DNA of 6,006 bases from Actinomycetota bacterium (GTDB taxonomy: Bacteria > Actinomycetota > AC-67): NCBI GenBank assembly GCA_005883175.1, contig VAYV01000136.1, positions 1 through 6,006 on the forward strand, written 5' to 3'. Below the pieces are notes generated by a model. The model made no database searches and was not told the DNA's origin. It saw only the letters and a program-made list of their open reading frames with translations. Shown here in pieces: positions 1 to 6,005 of the stretch; position 1 is the first letter of the stretch; every line of letters starts with the position of its first letter. The position numbers and the translations under genes are program-made.

Positions 1-7
1 CCCTGAG

Positions 8-841
8 ATGACGATCGACCTCAGCGATACGCGCTGGGAAGTTCCCGCTATCGACTCACTCGGCGGGCACCCCTGGTACAAGGCACAGTCGCAAGAGGTT
101 CGTTCGGGGATCGGCCTGTATCGGTTCGCGAACGCAGCGAAGGTCGGCGTCCAGTTCGAGAACCTGCTCAACCGCGGGTTGTACACATACGCGTTCAAGC
201 TTCCAAACGGCTCTGCTGAGTTCAGGTATGCCTACCACGAGGCGATCGAAGAGGGCCACCACGGGATGATGTTCCAAGAGCTCGTGAACCGTACCGGATA
301 CGACATCCCCGGTCTTCCTGCCATCCTTCGTCTGACGGCACAGTTCGTGCCGATGCTCGGCCGGTTCTTCCCCGAGCTCTTCTTCTTCTTCGTCCTCGGC
401 GGTGAGGATCCGATCGACTACGTGCAGCGAAGGATGCTTGCCGAAGACGAGAACATCCATCCGCTGGCCGAGCGGATCATGCGGATCCACGTCGCAGAGG
501 AAGCGCGTCACTTATCGTTCGCGCGCTCATACCTGCGTCGCCGCTTGCCGAGGATCGGCTTCATCCGGAAGCGGATCCTGCGCGTTGCGATCCCCATGAT
601 CCTCGGGCAGATGTCGCGGATCATGCTCGCGCCGTCGCGCGCGATGGTGCGGCACTTCAACATCCCTTCCGAAGTGATGGACGAGGCCTACCGGCACAAT
701 CCGCGCGCGCGCGCTGAGGTGAAGGCGTCACTCGCGAAGGTTCGGAATCTTGCGGTCGAGCTCGGTCTGGTCGACGGCTTCACGAAGCAGATCTGGAAGG
801 CGTACCGGATCTGGGACGAGCCGGCCCAAGCGGCAGCCTGA
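8..841 (+). CDS. AurF-type non-heme diiron oxygenase
   Basis: Predicted cytoplasmic oxygenase of the AurF (p-aminobenzoate N-oxygenase-like) diiron family, which activates O2 at a carboxylate-bridged di-iron site. All seven ligands known from AurF have counterparts at plausible spacing: E51 (in VQFEN), E82 and H85 (in EEGHH), E133 (in GGEDP), then H161, E165 and H168 (in IHVAEEARH). The last three keep the H-x3-E-x2-H spacing of the family. The 277 residues are helical throughout, with an aromatic stretch at 122-129 (FPELFFFF) that is likely core helix. The ATG at 8 is the first in the window, but the frame is open to the left edge, so the true start may lie upstream; many relatives have a somewhat longer N-terminus. 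A TGA at 4-6 in another frame could end a preceding gene. The stop overlaps the next start by one base, indicating coupled translation with the hydrolase/dehydrogenase. Substrate is unknown; N-oxygenation, hydroxylation or epoxidation are all possible for this family. Confidence 0.88.
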   Translation: MTIDLSDTRWEVPAIDSLGGHPWYKAQSQEVRSGIGLYRFANAAKVGVQFENLLNRGLYTYAFKLPNGSAEFRYAYHEAIEEGHHGMMFQELVNRTGYDIPGLPAILRLTAQFVPMLGRFFPELFFFFVLGGEDPIDYVQRRMLAEDENIHPLAERIMRIHVAEEARHLSFARSYLRRRLPRIGFIRKRILRVAIPMILGQMSRIMLAPSRAMVRHFNIPSEVMDEAYRHNPRARAEVKASLAKVRNLAVELGLVDGFTKQIWKAYRIWDEPAQAAA

Positions 842-2526
842 TGCTGGCGATCGAACGTCGGGTCCGTTCCGGCGACGTCGAGCTGGCCGTTCGCGAAGCG
901 GGCGACCCCGACCGTTCGACCGTCGTCCTCGTCCACGGTTACCCGGACACGTCGGCGCGGTGGGTTCCGGTGTTCGAGCGGCTGGAACCGCGCTATCACG
1001 TCGTGAGCTACGACGTGCGCGGCGCCGGCGCGTCGTCGACGCCGCGCGGTCCGAATGCGTACTCGCTCGAGCACCTTGTTGGCGACCTCGGCGCGGTGAT
1101 CGACGCCGTCAGCCCGAGCAGGCCCGTCCACCTCGTCGGTCACGATTGGGGCTCGATCCAGGGCTGGGAAGCAGTGACCACGTCTCGCTTGGAGGGCCGC
1201 ATCGCGTCGTTCACGTCGATCTCGGGCCCGAGCCTCGATCACGCGGGCAGATGGCTCCGTCGAAAGCTGCGAGCGGGCCGGATCGGACAGCTCCTCCGCC
1301 AGATGGCCGGATCGTGGTACATCGCGGCGTTCGACATCCCCGGTGCGGGACGCGTCGTCGCGAGGCTTGCGCCACGTCGCAATCTCGATCCGCGGACCGT
1401 GCGTAACGGCGTCGGCATGTACCGGCAGAGCATGCGCTCTCGCTTGCTGAACCCGCGAGACAGGCACACCGATCTTCCCGTCCAGGTCGTTCTCCCGACG
1501 CGCGATCCCTTCGTGTCGCCTGCCTTGCTCGACGGCATCGAGCGCACATCGCCGAACCTTTGGCGGCGACGGGTACGCGCCGGCCACTGGATCCAGCGCT
1601 CACACCCAGACCTCGTCGCGCGCTGGATCGCCGAGCTGGTCGACCACGTCGAGGGGGCGCCGCCGGCTCGCTCGCTCGAGCGCGCGCGTGTGGGCGCGAA
1701 GCGACGGCCGCTCGAAGGGAACCTGGTCGTCATCACCGGTGCCGGAAGCGGCATCGGCAGAGCCACGGCGCTCGCGTTCGCCGAACGTGGTGCCGAGGTC
1801 GTCGCCGCCGATATCAATCCGACCTCCGCGGAGCGGACCGCAGATCTCGCACGCCTGCTGGGAACGAACGCGTTCGCCGTCGAGGTCGACGTCTCCGACC
1901 AGCAGTCGATGGAGCGCTTCGCGAAAGCCGTCGAAACCGAACACGGGGTTCCCGACGTCGTCGTGAACAACGCTGGCATCGGCGTGGCCGGTCCGTTCCT
2001 CGACCACGACTTCGACGACTGGCGCCGCGTGCTGGACGTCAACCTTTGGGGCGTGATCCACGGCTCGCGACTGTTCGCGCAGCAGATGGTCGACCGGGGA
2101 GAAGGCGGCCACATCGTGAACGTCGCCTCGGCCGCCGCATTCTTCCCCTCTCGCACGCTCCCCGCGTACAGCACGTCGAAAGCGGCGGTGCTCATGCTGA
2201 GCGAGTGTCTCCGCGCCGAGCTTGCCGGAAAAGGCATCGGAGTTTCGGCGATCTGCCCCGGCCTGATCAACACGTCGATCACGCGGACGAGCAGCTTCGT
2301 CGGACTCCCGCGCGAGGAGCAAGAGAAGCGGCGCCGCGCGGCGATCCGCATCTATCAGCTTCGGAACTTCACGCCCGATCGCGTTGCGACGGAGATCGTG
2401 CGCGCGGTGCGCGAGAACATCGCCGTCGTGCCGGTCGCGCCCGAAGCCAAAGCGCTTCGGTTCCTCTCGCGGCTGTCGCCCCGCGTCATGCGGCTGCTCG
2501 CGCGCGTCGACTCGACGCCACGCTGA
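841..2526 (+). CDS. ephD: EphD-like alpha/beta hydrolase (epoxide hydrolase type) fused to short-chain dehydrogenase
   Basis: 561-residue bifunctional protein with the architecture of mycobacterial EphD. Residues about 5-270 form an alpha/beta hydrolase: oxyanion motif H32-G33-Y-P, nucleophile elbow G100-H-D102-W-G, cap-domain tyrosines in SWY (Y160) and MYR (Y194), acid D222 and base H249. An aspartate nucleophile plus two cap tyrosines indicates epoxide hydrolase rather than esterase. A charged linker (about 271-292) leads to a classical SDR domain: T299-G-A-G-S-G-I-G306 Rossmann motif, D324 at the end of beta 2 (favouring NAD over NADP), NNAG at 376-379, and the tetrad N401, S430, Y443, K447. 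Both active sites look intact. EphD of M. tuberculosis has been linked to mycolic acid metabolism; a role here in oxidising a lipid-like product of the upstream oxygenase is inference. The ATG lies in TGATG with the preceding stop, so no separate ribosome site is needed. The gene symbol reflects family architecture, not proven orthology. Confidence 0.92.
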   Translation: MLAIERRVRSGDVELAVREAGDPDRSTVVLVHGYPDTSARWVPVFERLEPRYHVVSYDVRGAGASSTPRGPNAYSLEHLVGDLGAVIDAVSPSRPVHLVGHDWGSIQGWEAVTTSRLEGRIASFTSISGPSLDHAGRWLRRKLRAGRIGQLLRQMAGSWYIAAFDIPGAGRVVARLAPRRNLDPRTVRNGVGMYRQSMRSRLLNPRDRHTDLPVQVVLPTRDPFVSPALLDGIERTSPNLWRRRVRAGHWIQRSHPDLVARWIAELVDHVEGAPPARSLERARVGAKRRPLEGNLVVITGAGSGIGRATALAFAERGAEVVAADINPTSAERTADLARLLGTNAFAVEVDVSDQQSMERFAKAVETEHGVPDVVVNNAGIGVAGPFLDHDFDDWRRVLDVNLWGVIHGSRLFAQQMVDRGEGGHIVNVASAAAFFPSRTLPAYSTSKAAVLMLSECLRAELAGKGIGVSAICPGLINTSITRTSSFVGLPREEQEKRRRAAIRIYQLRNFTPDRVATEIVRAVRENIAVVPVAPEAKALRFLSRLSPRVMRLLARVDSTPR

Positions 2527-2556
2527 TGGGTGCCGGCTGATGGGCCTGAGCTGATG
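2524..2556 (+). promoter_or_regulatory. Three serial TGATG stop/start junctions with two 4-codon minicistrons
   Basis: The hydrolase/dehydrogenase stop TGA (2524-2526) shares its A with an ATG at 2526. That ATG opens a 4-codon frame ending in TGA at 2538-2540, which overlaps an ATG at 2540. This opens another 4-codon frame ending in TGA at 2552-2554, which overlaps the ATG at 2554, the preferred MerR start. The three TGATG copies are exactly 14 bases apart and the first two share TGATGGG, so degenerate tandem duplication is a plausible origin. A ribosome ending the upstream gene could reach the MerR start by repeated termination and re-initiation. The motif pattern is read directly; its function is inferred. 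There is no strong Shine-Dalgarno sequence before 2554. Confidence 0.45.
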
Positions 2557-3169
2557 GCCGACTATCGCGTCGATGAGCTCGCCCGCGCCGTCGGGACCAC
2601 CGTTCGCAACGTGCGCGCGTATCAAGATCGTGGGCTGCTGCCGCCGCCGCGGCGGGAGGGCCGCGTCGGCTTCTACGACGACGCGCACCTCGCGCGGCTG
2701 ACGCTGATCGGCAGGCTGCTCGACCGTGGATACAGCTTGGCGAACATCGCCGAGCTGATCGCCGGCGTGGAGCGAGGCCACGACCTCGGGCAGCTGATGG
2801 GACTCGAAGAAGCGGTGTCGAGCCCGTGGTCGGACGAGGTCCCCACGTACATGTCGCCGGAGGAGCTGCTCGAGCTGTTCGGTTCCGCGGCGACCGTCCA
2901 AGCGCTGACCGATGCGGTGGAGATGGGCATTCGCGGCCCGCTTCGTAGGGATGACCGCGACGCACATCTTCGACCGGTACGGCGACGACCTTCCGCCCGC
3001 CGAAGACGTCCCCAAGCTGGCCGAGCTGATCTGGCGTTTACGGCCGCTCGCCGAGATGGTCGTCGACGCAGAGCTTGCGCGCGCGATGGAACGGCATGCG
3101 CAGGAGACGCTCGGGGAGCATCTGCAGCGCGCCCTCGATCACGGAAGCGCGCGCGACACCGCCGGCTAG
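2554..3169 (+). pseudogene. MerR-family regulator, frameshifted with an internal deletion
   Basis: The N-terminal part is a clear MerR winged helix: MADYRVDELARAVGTTVRNV, then RAYQDRGLLPPP and GRVGFYDDAHLARL, followed by the LIGRLLDRGYSLANIAELI helix. This frame is convincing to about 2931 (AVEMGI). The family C-terminus (RFVGMTATHIFDRYGDDLPP..., then LRPLAEMVVDAELARAMERH) continues only in the +1 frame, from about 2933 to the TAG at 3167-3169. In relatives, as I recall them, about 45-50 residues (a second winged/helical segment rich in LRAG.ELV-like sequence) separate the two parts, so a non-multiple-of-three deletion of roughly 140 bases is the best explanation. The first frame stays open by chance to 3861, but that extension is a composition artefact. 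ATG 2554 is preferred over GTG 2530 because homology begins there. If intact, it would probably regulate the upstream operon through a palindromic promoter site. An assembly or read error is the main alternative. Confidence 0.78.
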
Positions 3170-3207
3170 TTCCTTCGCCGTTAGTACGGCGGACGTGGCG
3201 CCGGCGG
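3159..3207. terminator. Nested inverted repeats at the convergent gene ends, possible bidirectional terminator
   Basis: An inner hairpin has the perfect arms CGCCGT (3176-3181) and ACGGCG (3186-3191) around the loop TAGT, extendable by a U-G and a U-A pair. An outer pair of arms, CCGCCGGC (3159-3166) and GCCGGCGG (3200-3207), matches over 8 bases. The structure spans the stop codons of the converging MerR remnant (TAG at 3167-3169) and small helical protein (TAA on the - strand at 3183-3181). No U-rich tail follows on either side, so it is not a canonical intrinsic terminator. In high-GC actinobacteria, hairpins without U-tracts are often proposed to work. Function is inferred from position and symmetry. 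Confidence 0.35.
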
Positions 3208-3549
3208 CGTATCGCCGGTGGTAGGGCGCCGGCCGCGATCGATCCTCGTACGCACCGCGCGCGGCAACGCGCTGAAGCTCGCTTCGACTCCCATCATCCC
3301 TCGTTCGATGTTGAACAGCGCTTGTTCCATGCGCAGCAACCGGTCGGGCGAGAGCTCGAAGCTCGCGATGCGGTCGTCCCAACTCTGAGCCATCTTGTCG
3401 AAGCGATCCATCGTCTCCTCGAGGCGCAGCATGATGCGGTGCGCGTCGCGGAGCATGTCGACGAGCTCCGAGATCAGGCGCTCGGGCGCACCGAGGAATG
3501 GGATCCGCTGCTGGATGCCCTTGACCATCTCACCGACGTCGAGCTTCAT
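3181..3549 (-). CDS. Small helical protein of unknown function
   Basis: I do not recognise this 122-residue protein. Residues about 20-65 and 68-95 are predicted to be long amphipathic helices, with regular Leu/Met/Ile spacing and many charged residues (for example LISELVDMLRDAHRIMLRLE), compatible with a coiled coil or helical hairpin. Residues 98-122 form a basic, Pro-rich tail ending in PAPRPPY. There are no Cys residues, signal peptide or membrane segment. The ATG at 3549 is chosen because a GGGGGG run (3557-3562) lies 7 bases upstream; GTG codons at 3555 and 3567 are in-frame alternatives. A TATCGT element (3579-3574, - strand) fits an actinobacterial TAnnnT -10 box, but I see no good -35. 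The gene lies 71 bases downstream of the peroxidase on the same strand, so shared transcription is possible. The helical character recalls phasins or scaffold proteins, but that is only a resemblance. Confidence 0.72.
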   Translation of the reverse strand: MKLDVGEMVKGIQQRIPFLGAPERLISELVDMLRDAHRIMLRLEETMDRFDKMAQSWDDRIASFELSPDRLLRMEQALFNIERGMMGVEASFSALPRAVRTRIDRGRRPTTGDTPPAPRPPY

Positions 3550-3620
3550 GCTCACACCCCCCGTCACGCATCAACGATAGCGCCGATGGGCCGCGCCGAG
3601 GAGAAGGTGCGGCATCCGGT

Positions 3621-5735
3621 TCAGGCGCGGCGGTGGTACGGCGAGGCGGTGCGCCGGCGGAGGTCGAACGCCGACACCGTCGAGGTCCGGGAGCCGTCCG
3701 GGGTAGTGCGCGCGGCCGCCGCGCGCGCCGTGACGTGTCTCGTGAGGACCGCCTCGGGCGCGGCCGCCGCGCTCACGTGCTTCTTCGGCGCGGGCGCCGG
3801 GACCGGCGCGCTCTCAGCGTCGGAAGAGCCGGCCGAGACCGCTTTGAACACGTCCGCCTGAACGGTCGTACCGGTGTCCATCTTGATGATCTGGGCGAGC
3901 GGGTTCGTGTACGTAACGCCGTAGGTCCGCGCGATCTGCTTGAGGACGGGGTCGTTCAGGTAGAAGAAGCGATCGCCGTCCCGGATCGCCGCGAACTGCC
4001 TGCGCCACATCGCGAGCTGCAGCTCGCCGAACTCGGTGCCCGGGACATGCTGCTCGGACATCATTCCGACGAACGCATCGACCCTGTCCACCGAGCCGTA
4101 GATGGCCTTCAGGCGCGCGGCAAGCGTCGTCCGGCGGATCCCCGTCACGACATCTTCTTGCGCAGCGGAGCTCTTCGCGGCGACGACCGTGCCGTCTTTG
4201 TCGAGCAGCTTCACGAAATCGAGGATGTTCGGGTCGTCGATGGGATCGGCGTAGTTGATCGTCGGGTCGTTCGGGAACGAGTCCGTCGACTCCCCGGTGA
4301 TCGCGGTGAAGCTCGTCTTCGGCGCGAGCCCGTACGCGCGCCGCATGTCGTTGTAGAGCGGCATCCCGTGGTCGCGCGCGCGCTGGATGTCGATGGCGCC
4401 GAGATCCTGAACGACACGGAAGCACCGGGGGTCGACGACCGGCTCCTGGCACGCCGACGGGTCGGAGACGCCCGGCTTCGGGACCTCGAACAGCACGCTC
4501 CGCAGCGTGTTGTCGATCTGCTCGTCGTTTCGGTATTGGCGCTCGGCGCCGAGGCTCTTCAGCAACGGTCCGAGCCCGACCTGTGGAAGCAACCTGGGGT
4601 TGCCGAAGGCGACGGTCAAGGGGATCTGCAACGACGGGCTGCCGTCCTCCTCGCCGAGGCCGATCCCTTCGGCACGGAACCGCCGCAGCTGCGCGGCCGT
4701 GTACTGGCCGTCGTCGAACGCGACGTCGAACTGGCCGTGGATCATGCTGTGCGCGCGGTAGCCGACGGTGGCGAACTCGTTGGAGAGGCCGGGGTTCACC
4801 GTCGGGTTGTAGCCACGGTACGCGGGAAGCTGCACCCCGAGCGCCGGAAGGAACTCGGTGTACGTGATGTACTGCTCCTCGGCGCCGAGGATGCGCCGGG
4901 CGATCTCGAACTTGGTCTCGGCCGGCAGGTTCGCGGGCAGCGCTGCGACGATCCGGTTGTGCTCGCGTGCGAACAAGGTGTGGATCGCCGTCAGTGCGAT
5001 GTTCTCGTTCGCGCGCACGTCGCCGGCGATCACCGCTTGCGAAGGAAACGCGTTGAGCGCGCCGAACAGGTCGGTCGCAGGCGCGCTCTTCGCATCGCCG
5101 CGCGCGGCGGCCGTCGGAAGGTAGCCGCCCGGAAGCAGCAGGCCGGCGCCGTTATCCGCGAGGTTCCCGTCGACCGGCCCGGCGCGCAGCCACTCGAGGC
5201 GCGCATCCGTGACGCCGTAGACGCCCGATCCGTCGATGAAGCTCGTCAACGAATTGACCTGTTGACGTGGCGTCGTCGTGCCGGTTCCCGGCGCCTGCGG
5301 GGTGCGCGCGAAGTCGATGCGTCCAAGGTCGTTCGTGAACGACTCGAGCGGATCCTTCGCGGTGAACGGTATTGGCGCGCTCTGGGCCGCGGTCTCGTCG
5401 CGCAGACCGAAATCGTGATCCATGAACTGGCCCCACGCCCAACCCCATTGCGACGTGTTGTTCTCGGAGAAGATGTTCTGTCCGAGGTCGTTGAAGATCC
5501 GGTTGCTGATGGAACGGGGCGACGGACCGGTCTCGATCGAGGAGATGCCGTCGGCGTATGCGGGCTCTGCGATCCGAAGGTAGGTCGTGCCGCTCTCGCC
5601 CCAGCTCAGATGCTTGAGGTTGTTGCCCTTGCCGTTGATCGTCCGGTTCTTCGGAGCCGCGGAGGTCCGGACGGCTTGAGGGATGATGAGGGCGGCAAGC
5701 AATGCCGCAACGATCAGAAAGAAGAACCTACGCAC
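3621..5735 (-). CDS. Secreted animal-type heme peroxidase (myeloperoxidase superfamily)
   Basis: 704-residue heme peroxidase that should use H2O2 to oxidise halides or organic substrates outside the membrane. Residues 1-26 form a signal peptide (MRR, then a hydrophobic FFFLIVAALLAALIIP core, cleavage likely after TSA). The distal site is Q103-x2-D106-H107-D108, matching Q91, D94, H95 and D96 of myeloperoxidase. The calcium loop is T164-x-F166-x-D168-x-S170. R241 and E244 match catalytic R239 and ester-forming E242, but N245 replaces M243, so no sulfonium bond is expected. The proximal histidine is H329 in YRAHSMIHG, one residue closer to its Arg than in myeloperoxidase; the partner Asn is D449 (IDIQRARDHG). 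The only two cysteines, C429 and C438, may form a disulfide. Residues about 635-704 are an Ala/Pro/Arg-rich tail outside the domain. The start is GTG with GGGGG 4 bases upstream. It follows the cyclase gene on the same strand by 159 bases. Confidence 0.92.
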   Translation of the reverse strand: MRRFFFLIVAALLAALIIPQAVRTSAAPKNRTINGKGNNLKHLSWGESGTTYLRIAEPAYADGISSIETGPSPRSISNRIFNDLGQNIFSENNTSQWGWAWGQFMDHDFGLRDETAAQSAPIPFTAKDPLESFTNDLGRIDFARTPQAPGTGTTTPRQQVNSLTSFIDGSGVYGVTDARLEWLRAGPVDGNLADNGAGLLLPGGYLPTAAARGDAKSAPATDLFGALNAFPSQAVIAGDVRANENIALTAIHTLFAREHNRIVAALPANLPAETKFEIARRILGAEEQYITYTEFLPALGVQLPAYRGYNPTVNPGLSNEFATVGYRAHSMIHGQFDVAFDDGQYTAAQLRRFRAEGIGLGEEDGSPSLQIPLTVAFGNPRLLPQVGLGPLLKSLGAERQYRNDEQIDNTLRSVLFEVPKPGVSDPSACQEPVVDPRCFRVVQDLGAIDIQRARDHGMPLYNDMRRAYGLAPKTSFTAITGESTDSFPNDPTINYADPIDDPNILDFVKLLDKDGTVVAAKSSAAQEDVVTGIRRTTLAARLKAIYGSVDRVDAFVGMMSEQHVPGTEFGELQLAMWRRQFAAIRDGDRFFYLNDPVLKQIARTYGVTYTNPLAQIIKMDTGTTVQADVFKAVSAGSSDAESAPVPAPAPKKHVSAAAAPEAVLTRHVTARAAAARTTPDGSRTSTVSAFDLRRRTASPYHRRA

Positions 5736-5894
5736 GCCGCCCCCATGTGCCCGCGGCCGTCTTCAACGCCGACTCGCACCATAAGGAGCGACCCGCCGGT
5801 ATTCCATGGGAGAGGCCTGAGAGTTTCCGCGGAATCTGCCGGGCACAAGCGACAAACGGGTGCGAACCTTCTCGCGCCGCCGTCGTCGGCAGCG
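5736..5894 (-). other. Intergenic region with inverted repeats upstream of the peroxidase
   Basis: This 159-base gap separates the cyclase stop from the peroxidase start. CCGG and ATTCC (5796-5799, 5801-5805) can pair with GGAAT and CCGG (5831-5835, 5839-5842), forming a stem with a small internal loop around 25 bases that include GGGAGAGGCCTGAGAG. A 10-base palindrome, TTCCGCGGAA, sits at 5825-5834. A possible -10 box, TATGGT (5783-5778, - strand), would give a short leader, but the -35 match is poor. The - strand contains GGAAACTCTCAGGC, resembling the 3' part of glycine riboswitch aptamers, but the rest of that consensus is absent. The region probably holds the peroxidase promoter and possibly the end of the cyclase transcript; no specific RNA family can be assigned. 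Confidence 0.4.
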
Positions 5895-6005
5895 TCACTT
5901 CGCCGCGAAGATGCGCCACTCGTCGGGCACGCCCTTCAGCTGATGCGTGCCTCTATCTTCGAAGCTGATGCCCGAACCTGCGACGAGGTCCTTGACCGTG
6001 CTCGA
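5895..6005 (-). CDS. Class III adenylate/guanylate cyclase, C-terminal end (partial)
   Basis: The window's right edge cuts this gene, leaving its last 36 codons and a TGA at 5897-5895. The visible residues, STVKDLVAGSGISFEDRG followed by THQLKGVPDEWRIFAAK, match the end of class III nucleotide cyclase catalytic domains, where a V..LV.GSG..FEDRG..LKGVP..W.L/I(F/Y) ending is very common in bacterial multidomain cyclases. The enzyme family makes cAMP or cGMP from ATP or GTP. Catalytic metal-binding aspartates, the substrate-specifying residues and any sensor domains lie outside the window, so activity cannot be judged. It is on the same strand as the peroxidase and 159 bases upstream; co-transcription is possible but not shown. 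The piece is short, yet the motif is distinctive. Confidence 0.85.
   Translation of the reverse strand, partial: SSTVKDLVAGSGISFEDRGTHQLKGVPDEWRIFAAK

Noticed and set aside
1239..3015. Long open frames on the - strand opposite the hydrolase/dehydrogenase
   Set aside because: They mirror the codon pattern of the real + strand gene, are Arg/Ala-rich without any domain motif, and overlap a gene with complete catalytic signatures.
2530..3861. A single 443-residue protein reading through the MerR region to 3861
   Set aside because: Only the first part up to about 2931 has family similarity. The rest is out of frame with the MerR C-terminus and antisense to the small helical protein and the end of the peroxidase; it is Arg/Ala-rich in the way of chance high-GC frames.
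5796..5812. TPP riboswitch, from AATACCGGCG on the - strand
   Set aside because: Only this short string resembles the 3' thi-box; the CTGAGA and ACCTGATC elements expected upstream are missing in the right order.
5784..5816. Plus-strand gene start using AAGGAG at 5784-5788
   Set aside because: No start codon lies at a suitable distance; the ATG at 5806 is too far away and its frame gives no recognisable protein.
5808..5894. A true glycine riboswitch on the - strand
   Set aside because: Only GGAAACTCTCAGGC fits. I could not find the GCCGAAGG.GCAA core or a matching P1 pairing at normal spacing, and the downstream gene is not a glycine-related one. Kept only as a weak observation.
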